This document shows, piece after piece, positions 22,164 through 32,164 of a stretch of DNA of 64,000 nt. Each line of letters opens with the position of its first letter. Position 1 is the first letter of the stretch. Position numbers and translations under genes: made by a program. Under the pieces are notes generated by a model. It was not told where the DNA came from. It was given only the letters and a program-made list of their open reading frames with translations, and did no database searches. The stretch is from positions 496,001 to 560,000 of the forward strand of contig JAPDRN010000004.1 in assembly GCA_030247855.1 (NCBI GenBank), written 5' to 3'. Source of the stretch: Knufia peltigerae. Its lineage: Eukaryota; Ascomycota; Eurotiomycetes; Chaetothyriales; Trichomeriaceae.

Positions 22164-22642
22164 GGTGCGCAATTTTTTCCCCCCAGACTTGAGAAATGAC
22201 GTTTCTACAAAATGCACAAACGAAAAACTTTCAGAAGAACACTTGCGCAAAATCAAGATCAAAAAGTAAGAAGAATGTGTAATCTTCCCCGCGGGGGTCG
22301 TGTAGAGTCAGAGACCGAAGGGATCGTCGGCGGCCAGGATAGCTATACCAACCTACCTTAACTGGTCGGGGCATTAATGTTCACGTGCCTTCATGTACCG
22401 TACCTTAGCGTAGGTGCTCTAGGCTTTTCGGAGCGGAAAAATGTTACACCTTGGCTGCGCCTGGCTGCCTTCTCTTCTACGTGAACAGCGCAGGCCACGT
22501 CGAGCCCATTTACGCTGTCAGGCTGACGAGGACTTCATGCACATCTGTTTGAAACTCTCGCACTATTTCATGTCATGTTCATTGCTGCAAAAACATCCCC
22601 CTTCCTAGCCAACACGGACCTATATTTTACGGGAACGACATC
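22164..22642. promoter_or_regulatory. Shared divergent promoter of VOC and NACHT-ankyrin genes
   Basis: A stretch of 479 bp separates the divergent starts of the VOC gene and the NLR-type gene. No clear motif was recognised. Co-regulation of the pair is possible through this shared region. Confidence 0.5.
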
Positions 22643-25600
22643 ATGGGTGACCCACTATCCGTCGCCGCTAGCGTTGCCGGCTTGCTGTCCCTTGGCCTGA
22701 AGAGCACAGAGTCTCTCTACGACTACTACACCGCATGCCGAGATCAGCGCCAGGACCTAGCGAAAATTGCAGATCAACTCGGCGGCCTCTTCGAATCCCT
22801 TCAGATTCTAGACCAAATTGTGCACACTCGCAAGTGGCAACCCACCGAGCAATCAATTATACGAAGTATCGAAGAATCTCTCACTCGTAGCGAGGATACG
22901 ATACACGTGCTACAGGCTGAGGTAGACAAGTTCAAGAAAGAGTCGACCGACAACTGGAAAAAGAAGGCATTAGTGGTTGGGCGAAGGGCAGCGTATCCCT
23001 TCAAACGAAGCACTTTAGAAGATCTCGGCGACGATGTCAACGATTTTCGCGACAACTTGTCGATCGCGCTACAGGCGCTTCAGCTGAAAGAGCATCAGAA
23101 CACACAGGGCGATATTGAGGAGGTCAATGCCATCGTCAAGGAAATACAGGCACGAAGCGTCAGTGGTGATCTGCGAAAGTGGCTGAGGGCTCCTGATGCG
23201 ACCGTGAACTTCAATGCCGCGGTTGCCAAACGCCACCCAAGCACTGGACTGTGGTTGATTCAAGGATCAGCTTTTACTACTTGGCTACAGCAGGATAACT
23301 CTTTTCTCTGGCTACATGGGTTCGCTGGCTGCGGCAAGTCCGTGCTGTGCTCGACAGCGATCCAGCACGCCTTTCGTCGCCGCTCGGCTAACACTACTGT
23401 CGCCTTCTTCTTCTTCGACTTCAGAGATAAGTCAAAACAGGACGCGTCTGCATTACTGCGCGCGTTGCTTTTCCAATTCTGTGGACAGGTGCCCGCGTTG
23501 CAAGCGGACTTGACCCGACTCAAGGATTCCTACAATCAAGGCACTCCACCAGTACTGGTCTTACTGGAATATCTGCGACAGGTCGTTGTGGGATGTCGCC
23601 ACACCTACATTTTAGTCGATGCCTTGGACGAGAGCCCCATGGATCACTCCCGAACCGAAGTCCTATCGGTGATCGACACCATGCGACAATGGGAACTGCC
23701 AGGCTTACACTTGTTGGTCAGTAGTCGAGATATTTCTGACATCCGAGACCAGCTACAATTTCCGGCGATGAAGCAGGGTGTCGAGCATGTCCCGTTAAGA
23801 AATGACAACGTTCAGCAAGATATCGCCCGATTTGTGGCATTTCAAGTCGACCATGATAGTCAGCTTCTACGTTGGGGCGACCATCGGGAGAAGATCAAGA
23901 GCTATCTGACCCAGCATGCGGGTGGAGTGTGAGTAATTAGCAAAAATGGGCTAATTGCTCCGGACGAAAGAAGCTAATTAATGTATAGATTTCGTTGGGT
24001 CGAATGCCAGCTTTGGCCGCTGCGGCGATGCCCCCAAAGTGAGAAATATCTCGACAAATGTCTCCGCGGACTGCCACAATCCCTACACGAGACATATGAA
24101 CGAATTCTGTGCAGCATTGAGTTCCAAGAGGAGGCGCGGCGGATTCTATCACTCCTATCTTATGCGTCGCGACCCTTGTGCGTCAGTGAGGTCATCGAGG
24201 CTCTTGCTGTTGACATTGACGACCTGGAGTGTTACGACCACCGGAGTAGACTCACCGGCGGCGCAGACGATATCCTTCGGATTTGTCCTGGCCTCATTGA
24301 GATCATTCTCGGTACATATGGTGATCAAGAAGTCCGGATTGCACATTTCTCGGTGCAGGAATACCTACTCTCTGATCGCATCCAGCACGGTTGCGCGGCC
24401 GACTTCGCTTTGTCAGGCCCACTACAGCATGGCCGTATCAGCAAGGCTTGCTTGCTATATCTCCAAAAAGATGAATTGCTGCAGCAGATTTTGGGTCCAG
24501 ATTTAGTGAAACAGTATGCCTTCGCGAGATATGCTGCAGAGTATTGGCACCACCACTATCGCCAAGCTGACGACCAATCTGCGCGATATTTGTCTAACAT
24601 AGTTAGCACTCTGTTGACACAACGCACTAGGAGAGAGGGTTGGATTCGGCTACACGATCCAGACCATCATCCATGGGCTCATGGCATGAGATCTGATAAT
24701 ATCTTCGCCGAAAATACCCCTACGGCAACATATTATGCTTCTCTTCTTGGCCTGGATAAAGTATTAGCGTCTCATCTGTCTACGTCAACGGCAGATGTCA
24801 ACACGCAAGGAGGCACATATGGTACTGCTTTACAGGCAGCATCAGCACATGGCTATGAGAAGATTGTGCAGATACTATTGGACAAGGATGCTAATGTTAA
24901 CGTGCAAGGAGGCAGGTATGGTACAGCCTTAAAAGCAGCATCAGTAGGTGGCTACGAGAAGATTGTGCAGTTATTATTGGATAAGAGTGCTGATGTTAAT
25001 GCACAAGGAGGGAAATATGGTAATGCCTTAAAGGCGACATCGGCATATGGTCACGAGAGAATTGTGCAGATACTGTTGGATAAGGGTGCCAATGTCAACG
25101 CACGAGGAGGTGTATATGCTTATGCTTTACAGGCAGCAGTAGCAACAGGTGATAATGAGAAGATTGTGCAGATGCCGTTGGATAAGGGTGCCAATGTTAA
25201 CGCACAAGGAGGGAAATATGGTAATGCCTTACAGGCAGCATCGGCATATGGTCGCGAGAAGATTGTGCAGATACTGTTGGATAAGGGTGCCAATGTCAAC
25301 GCACGAGGAGGTGTATATGCTTATGCTTTACAGGCAGCNNNNNNNNNNNNNNNNNNNNNNNNNNNNNNNNNNNNNNNNNNNNNNNNNNNNNNNNNNNNNN
25401 NNNNNNNNNNNNNNNNNNNNNNNNNNNNNNNNNNNNNCAGCAGCAACAGGTGATAATGAGAAGATTGTGCAGATGCTATTGGATAAGGGTGCCAATGTCA
25501 ACGCACAAGGAGGGAAATATGGTAATGCCTTACAGGCAGCATCGGCATATAGTCGCGAGAAGATTGTGCAGATACTGTTGGATCATGGTGCCGATACAGA

Positions 25601-25661
25601 GCAACTTTTACCCTGGGTAAGATCTAGGTTAAATAGTATCATCAGACAATTGGGTGGTTAG
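22643..25661 (+). CDS. NACHT-ankyrin STAND (NLR-type) protein, interrupted by assembly gap
   Basis: Two exons, 22643-23928 and 23989-25661 (60-nt intron), with a 99-N run at 25339-25437. The N-terminus MGDPLSVAASVAGLLSLGLK resembles the helical N-terminal domains (HeLo-like or NACHT-associated) of fungal cell-death STAND proteins. The NACHT NTPase has Walker A GFAGCGKS (residues 226-233) and Walker B YILVDALDE (about 322-330). A winged-helix-like region follows (VFRWVECQL to HFSVQEYLLS). From about 24810 come ankyrin repeats of 33-34 residues, close to identical in DNA. Such proteins sense non-self and trigger incompatibility or programmed cell death in moulds. Frames on the two sides of the N run differ. 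The flanks suggest a true gap size of 201k-1, which would restore the frame, so I do not regard it as a pseudogene. Confidence 0.85.
24810..25605 (+). repeat. Tandem ankyrin-coding repeats with a 201-bp higher-order unit
   Basis: Ankyrin units of 99 bp, alternating at the 3' end with a 102-bp unit. From 25010 the two types form a 201-bp unit: the GGGAAATATGG landmark is at 25010 and 25211, and the AATGTCAACGCACGAGG landmark at 25091 and 25292. The third copy lies beyond the N run at 25512. The copy before and the copy after the gap differ at only a handful of bases, so the array looks recently expanded or homogenised. Confidence 0.85.
25339..25437. other. Run of 99 N (assembly gap in repeat array)
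   Basis: The N run sits inside the ankyrin array. The sequence before it ends CAGGCAGC and the sequence after it begins CAGCAGCAACAGG. The complete unit elsewhere reads CAGGCAGCAGTAGCAACAGG, so the flanks meet with a one-base overlap. The gap therefore hides either nothing or whole 201-bp units. Confidence 0.95.
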
Positions 25662-26549
25662 GGTAGTGTAGCTAGAGTCCACATGGGAATCGTCACACCT
25701 GAACACAGCGAAGTGTAAAGTCTATCGCGTTATATACGGCATTAATCCCTTGGTGTACAAGTATGATTGACGGTGCAGTTACAGAAGTATCGTTTGGCTC
25801 GATTGAGGTTGTGGGTTAATAAAAGGTGCATGCGAACACCCTACAGTACTAAATACCTACGGATATGCCCTACGAGTACGGAGTAAAGGGGCCGTACTCC
25901 CTACAATACAGAATAATGTATCGTCACATACCGTACCGTGACACTGGAGCTTTACATTATCGGATCGCATACGGTACGTACCCGGGGTAAGTAAACCGAA
26001 AGGACTTTGCCTTTTTACAGTACTGATCCAAGGTACCTAACCCAGGTAATTTCCCTAGCTGGGGTCACCCAAATGCAACGGACTGTGGCCGCGCCAATGT
26101 TCCCCTTCCCCGTAGCTTAAGGTACCTACTGTACCTACCTAGGTAGGTTCAGGTATGCACTGTAAGCGCTATCTAACCTTCAAGTTTTAGGTAGGTATGT
26201 TGGCTGCTTACAGCTGAGTAGGGAGAAAGCTTTCCAAGGACAATCCTCAGCTCAGACTTCGCACTCCGTAACGACATACATTTTATGGAGTAGCGGGATC
26301 TTTTTGACACACACAGCAGTCATCGTGTCTGTTCTCTTGTGAGCTAGACAGAAAAGTACGGGGATGAAAAGGCCATGAAGAAAAAAAATCTGTTTATTTG
26401 CTACCCCTAGAAATCCTGAAAAAAAGAAAAGGGCGTTGTCAATTATCTTGGTGAGACTACCTAGGTTACTGAAGAGATTGTTGGAAGGTCAAAGGAAAGA
26501 TAAAGTCCCAAAGTAGATCACATCAAACCCGACCGTTTTGATCATCATC
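25662..26549. promoter_or_regulatory. Intergenic: P450 promoter rich in short palindromes
   Basis: About 890 bp. It holds GTACGGAGTA (25876-25885 region), the perfect 16-bp palindrome ACCTACCTAGGTAGGT (26133-26148) and several partial copies of both words. No coding region was found. It is the 3' flank of the NLR gene and the promoter of the P450 gene. Confidence 0.5.
26133..26148. repeat. Perfect 16-bp palindrome ACCTACCTAGGTAGGT
   Basis: The sequence equals its own reverse complement over 16 bases. The inner TACCTAGGTA recurs at 33011-33020 and 33365-33374, with partial forms elsewhere, always between genes. Confidence 0.85.
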
Positions 26550-28360
26550 ATGGCACTCAAAGCACTCGACATCCTACTGCTTATCACAAATGTACCATCA
26601 CTCCAACAGATCCTCTTTGGCGTACCACTCGTTCTACTCACGACATGTCTCCTCACCTGGATCATCACGACGATCAACTTCCATCGGACCATTGGAAAAT
26701 TTAGAACACGAGAACTCGACCCGTCAAACTCGTCCCAGGCAATCCCGCCCCCGGTCCTACCATATTTCATCCCCTGGCTGGGTAGCGCGTTGACGTTCCT
26801 CAACGAAAACCCGGGGTCCTTTTGGCGGATGCTTCGATCCAGGCTGTCGGCCACGGGGACAAATGTCCAGGTCTGCACCATCCTGCTGGGCGGCAAGAGG
26901 GCACACATCGTCAACTCGGCCGCCGCCGTACAGTCCTTGTTCAGATCGAAACAAGTGAGTCGGGATCTGTTCAACTTTCAACTCGCCACGCAAGCCTTGG
27001 GCACGTCGAAGGAGGATGCAGACGCAATGTTCCCGCCGACCGGCCACGAATTTCATTCCCAGCAGCACGAAAACAAAAAGGACGGCATGGAGGCATTGAA
27101 CCATGAATTCCTTCTGAGTCAAAACGCCGTCAACACACTCACCGCAAAATTCATCGAGGCATTTCAAGACTCACTCGACGGCTTGGAGTTTGAGACCGGG
27201 GAGTGGAAAACCGTGGACTTGCTTTCATGGATGAGGAGGAGCATATTCGAATCCGCGGTACGCGCTCTGTTCGGCACCAAGATACTCGAGATGAACCCGA
27301 CCTTGGCCGAACAGTTTTGGGAATACGAGGCTGGCTTCCTACCTAGAATGTATGGTGTGCCGAAACTCGTCAAACCCAAGGCATACTCTTGCATGGATGG
27401 CCTGTTAGACAAGACACAGGCTTGGATTGAATATGCCCTCGCCCAACATGGCGGCGTTGCTCCAGAGGAGCCAGACTGGGAACCTTTGATGGGATCCCAA
27501 GTGGTGAGAGCGAGACATCGTTATTACGACAAGATAGGATTGAGCAGTAGAGGCAAAGCCGCGTTTGACCTGGGATTTTTGTTCGGGTAAGCATCGTGTA
27601 GCACACCTTTCATGATCGACATAAATCTGTGACAGACACCAGAGCTGACAACCGGCCCCCAATATCTAGTCTGGCAGGAAATACTGTGCCGGCGACAAGC
27701 TGGATGTTGGCACACCTCCTGTCGCCCGAAACGCCTGATGACGTGCTCGGTCGAGTGATGAAAGAGGTGGAAAATGCAAGGCAACCCGACAACGGGGTGA
27801 ACATGGCAGTGCTGATGGCCCAGCCACTCTTGAATTCAGCCTTTACGGAGATGATGAGACATTACGTCGATTGTCTCGTCACTCGCCAGTTGAAGACGGA
27901 TTTGGTGATGGATGGGTATCTGCTGCGCAAGGACGATTTGATCATGGCACCTAGTTCGTTGAGCCAGCACGACGTGTTTTGGGAACGAAACTATGAGCCT
28001 TCTGCGTATACATGGTACGCAGAACGATTCATGAGACGACACGATGATCAACGACAAATCGCCGGCGAGTCAAACTTCTTCAGCTCTTCCTGGGCCGCGG
28101 GGAAGTACTTTCCTTTTGGCGGAGGGACTCACATCTGTCCTGGCCGCGTGTTTGCCAAACAGAAGGTCCTGGGTGCCGTGACAGCCTTCTTCCTCAAGTT
28201 TGATGTGCAATTTGTGGAGTACTCGGGCAAAGATTGGATGGGAAACGTAGTGGGTTTGGGTAAAGACGCTTCCGCATTTCCCAGAGTCAAGCAGCAATAT
28301 GCCGGCAATGGGACGCTGGCAATTGACGGAGACATTCGAGTGCGAATAAGAAGGAGGTGA
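26550..28360 (+). CDS. Cytochrome P450 monooxygenase
   Basis: Two exons, 26550-27586 and 27670-28360 (intron 83 nt), encode 575 residues. An N-terminal membrane anchor (about residues 20-40, GVPLVLLTTCLLTWIITTI) is followed by the Pro-rich hinge IPPPVLPYFIPWLGSALTF. The I-helix appears as LAGNTVPATSW, the ExxR pair is Glu406-Arg409 (FTEMMR), and the haem-binding loop is FPFGGGTHICPGR with Cys502. This layout resembles the CYP7/CYP8-like group of fungal P450s, which includes sterol 7- and 12-hydroxylase-type and prostacyclin-synthase-like enzymes. The substrate cannot be told from sequence. No terpene synthase, PKS or NRPS gene lies nearby, so there is no evidence for a secondary-metabolite cluster. 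Confidence 0.9.
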
Positions 28361-31300
28361 TCTTCACTTTGCTCTCACCGCCAGACCCTAAATTCTCAAG
28401 TACGGAGTAGTCGTCAACACCAAAAAACCTTTCCGCACTGTGCTGTTGGTGGTGGTGATGTTGATGTCGTTTGAGCATCCGTGAAACGTGAAAAAACGAG
28501 TCGGTCAAGGGTTAGAGGATACAATTGCCCTGAGTGACGCCTTTTCCAGGTTTCCTCTAGCCATGGAATTCTTTTTCCAGAAGGCACATCATTGTTGCAA
28601 CAGCCGTGGCTGCCGCGCGGGTATATCCTCACAGTACAAGGGCGAAGATCTTGCCGGAAAATCATCTAGGACGACTTCGCGCAGGGGGGAATATGGTTTT
28701 GACAGTTGATCATCACCTGTGTGAGTGGTTGCAGTAAGGGCTGGTGAAACAGGGAGGAATTTGCTGGACGATGATCTCTCGACTGAAAGAGATGAACTCC
28801 AACAGTCCATGGCGTCATCATTCGCCCCAAAAGCGACCAGGGTTGGAAGCAGGGATTGCTAAGAAGGGGCCCAAGTAGGGTCAGAAATTGACTTCCAGGG
28901 CAGGGATTCAATCACGGTATACGGAGTACATAGGTTTTTTGATACGACATATCTCTTATGGTGGTGGTATTTATGAGTCAAAATGGTTTGTTGTTTGATG
29001 GAAAGGGATATCCTGGCCATTAGTAGTACTCCGTACTTTGTACGCATAGACCCCTAAACAATTCATTCTTCCCTCACCAAGGAAAATGTGTTTGTGTACC
29101 GATTGTACGTCAAGGATCAGGTCATCGGCATCTTTCCCGGTATTGTGTTATTGGTGTGCAGGGTCTGCGCGTAGATCCGACCCAAATGTCACCGGGACAT
29201 GAAATGGTCCCTGCATTCCTCAACCAGTCGTATCTCGTTGTTACTGTCGGGGGCCATCTGGATAAATGCACCCTGGTCAGTATCCCGGTACGGTAGACCC
29301 TGGAAGGGGACTCGAGCAAGGGACCAAAGTGAAATCTCCGACAAATGTGTTTTGCAAAAAAGGAACCCTGAGGCTGAACTCTTTCTTATGTGCGAGGTAA
29401 AAATCCCCAGGGTCTCTCTATGTACAAGTGCGAATCGAAGCGGCATCATCCATATCGTCATAGTGGTGGCAAGGATAAGAAAAGCCTGAAACTTGGGTTG
29501 GGCAGGGGTAGGCGAGGTAGGCTAAGGCCTTGAAGGAGTAACAAAAAAAGAGCCTTTGTCACCGGGTCGAAAGCGTGTAACAAGTCATCTCGCTTTTTAA
29601 AAAGCCGGTTGAATCAGAAGAAAGCCTGCACAAGGGTTGTCATCTGATGAAGAAGAAGAAGAAAGAAGTTTGCTTCGTGGATGAATTGTCGCTCGTTGCC
29701 TTTGTCAGCCCTTTTGCTGTCTCGAGTTGAGTGACTGGTAGGAAAGTTCCTCCACCTGCAAGCAGCTAAAAGTGAAGATCTCTTTTTGGATTGTAACAAC
29801 ACATCCACTTGGTCTACTGTACGAGACGAGCACTGTACAATTGACTAGGGGGGTAACTTCTTCAGATAGAGGCAATCCACGGCGACAAGAGGGAAGAGTA
29901 GGTAGGTCTATTTTCATCGTTTCGGTGACCATAATACGGAATTTCTGCTCTACTCTCTCCCTCTCTCTCGCTCGCTCGCTCGTACTCGTAGCCGGGAAAA
30001 AGGTGTCACCTGTTTCGCTTCGGTCAGCAGGAGATAGAAAAAGAGCGGCTGGTTGGTCGAGATGGAGCTGGTCAGTGTTGATCCGGCGTCTGGTGATGGC
30101 AAGGGATGAATGTAGATCGGCTGTTTTGATTGGGATTTATGATCATCGACGTCAAGCTGCATTGTTCCCTGGTTGCCCAACCACAGCCTGCCACAGCCTG
30201 ATCAAGCCAAGAAGAGACGCTTCTCCCTCGCCCTTTTCTCGCCCTTTGTATGTGTGTGCGTGCAAAAATCCACCTCGCCGTCGCTCTCTACTGGCTCTAC
30301 TTGGTTGTCTACTACAGTCCATCCCACGGCCTTGTCCCGACTTTCCGTTTCGTCAATCTCTGACAAGGCCCTCGACTATCCCTTCCCTCTCCTAGCCATC
30401 ATCACCGTCATCATCCATTCGCCACTCTTCCACTCGGTCTCCATCCACTACTGGTCCCGTGGCACACGCACGGCCTCGCCTCCCGTTCGTTCACACTGCG
30501 AGCAAAACCACGTTTCCCAGCACCGTCATATCCCTCCTCTAGGGCGTCCTTCTCCCCAACAGCCTTGCGCCACTTGCCACCCATCGTCATCGCTCCGGTA
30601 AGATCCAGCAAAAGAGGTTACAAGGGCGCAGGGACTTTGGACTCAAAAAAAGTAACAAGACACTTCGACAATCGTTTGGCCATTGTTTGTTCAAAGACAA
30701 TCCGCAGCGTGAAACAATTGCTTCTTCCTCCGACTCCTTCTCGTGTGAAACCCACAACAGAGCGGCAACATTGTTCCATTTTGACTGCTCCTTGCCCACA
30801 AGTCAAGGCCTCCGTTGTTGCCGATCAAGCCCCCTCTCTCTGAACGACGTAACCCGCCCGTGGCACAAGCGAGGCAGAAGTCCCCACCAAAAGACCCCCC
30901 AGGACTGCGCCAACTACTGCCAACGAGGCAAGCTATGGGCCTGCTTGGTTACCTTTCCTGGGTACCGCGGCAAGCAGAACCAAAACTCGACGCCGCCAAT
31001 CCTACTTGCTTGGGCTTTGATCATCACAACCCAAGGCAAAATCTAAGTTAATCATCCACTCGACTGACGCTGTTTCTCGCCCACGAACCTCTCACACACC
31101 GACAGCCTCTGACCCTGTTCGCCCGGAAACCCAAAATTCCTTCCCCTACTCCATCCTCTCCCCCCGAGTACTCATACTGCTCCCGTCCCGCCAAGCAGCT
31201 ACCTCGACACCCTAGGACAGTGCATTGCCGGATACTTGTTCTCACACACCTTGCCATTCCTCTTTCCTCTTCTGCAAGCCACCGCTATACCTCCAACAAC

Positions 31301-31517
31301 CGCTTGTCTGGCCCATACCGATTCAACGGGGTCAGCCTCGTTGAATGTCTGGACAACTCCCCTCGACCGCCCTCAAGTAGTAGTCAGTGCACCCTCTGCG
31401 CGAAAGAAAAAAGGACAGGCCAATGCGTCCTTCGACACCTCCCGGAATTAGGTCGACCAGAGCTGTAATAACAAGCCGGGCGATTCCAAGATCCCGTACT
31501 GAAAGTGTCGACACCAA
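28361..31517. other. Gene-poor stretch, 3.2 kb, upstream of SCOC-like gene
   Basis: No gene can be supported. It contains TACGGAGTA/TACTCCGTAC words at 28400-28409, 28920-28928 and 29027-29036, and a (CT)n/(CTCG)n simple repeat at 29946-29982. From about 30200 the plus strand is strongly pyrimidine-rich up to the SCOC-like start, which looks like a long promoter or 5' leader. Open frames of 140-207 codons on the plus strand (29772-30395, 30173-30601) are rich in Pro, Ser and Arg because of that bias, and I do not accept them. Confidence 0.45.
29946..29982. repeat. CT / CTCG simple repeat
   Basis: A pyrimidine-rich microsatellite made of CTCTCTCC units running into four CTCG units. It may mark a transcription start region for the downstream plus-strand gene, or it may just be slippage. 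Confidence 0.8.
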
Positions 31518-32164
31518 ATGCACAGAGGTCCATCATCGCCCCAGACTACGGGTTTCTTTCCTCGACCTTTCTCTATGACTGGGTCGCATCCTACAGAAAT
31601 CCCCGTCCGACCTTCGATATCACCGTCGATATCAAGCGGCTCCTCCTCTTCTTCCTCTTCCGACTCTGACTGTTCGAGTCACCACCCAACCTCTTCTCGG
31701 CCGGGGTCCAGACGTTCACGTATGGACAGACCTCGACTGGGTGACAGACAACGATCCAACACGATCATAGTACCCAAAGGGCGAGACGTGGTCCAAAAGG
31801 AAAAGCCGCAATACCCACCAGACGACGCTAGAGCCATGAGTCCGCGAAGGAACAGCGAAGACATTGAAAGACTGGAGCGAGGTGTTCGCGAGAGCCTCAA
31901 AGAGTATGTTTGGCCCCCTGGTTGCCCGTCGTTTGGTTGTAAAAAAAGACACAAAAGCACTGACATTTGTTTCTCAACAGACAAGCTCGAAGTCTTCAGT
32001 CTTCACTAGCCGCATTGGCCGAAAAAATAGACGAGGTCAAGAGTGACCACGACAAACTGGAAAACGAGAATCGCTTTCTGCAAGATTACATTGGTGGTCT
32101 CACGAGGACCATGTCGAGAGACAATCTGGGCAGAAGTGGCAGCGTGAGAAAAGGCAAACGATGA
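31518..32164 (+). CDS. SCOC-like short coiled-coil protein
   Basis: Two exons, 31518-31903 and 31981-32164 (77-nt intron with CTGAC branch site), give 189 residues. Residues 1-110 are disordered and Ser/Arg/Pro-rich, including an eight-residue Ser run. Residues about 112-172 form a predicted coiled coil (ERLERGVRESLKEQARSLQS, LAALAEKIDEVKSDHDKLEN, ENRFLQDYIGGL). This C-terminal part matches the short coiled-coil (SCOC) family, whose animal members bind Arl GTPases at the Golgi and take part in autophagy. The start is uncertain: an in-frame ATG at residue 20 is an alternative. The long pyrimidine-rich upstream stretch suggests a long leader. Confidence 0.75.

Noticed and set aside
25339..25661. 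Reading the NLR gene as a frameshifted pseudogene
   Set aside because: The frame change occurs only across the run of N, whose length is arbitrary. The flanks indicate a length that restores the frame.
26550..28360. P450 as part of a secondary-metabolite cluster
   Set aside because: No PKS, NRPS, terpene synthase, prenyltransferase or tailoring genes lie on either side, so it is treated as a stand-alone P450.
29772..30395. 207-codon plus-strand open frame
   Set aside because: Falls in a pyrimidine-rich stretch that creates Ser/Pro/Arg-rich frames. No domain, no splice structure and overlapping competing frames.
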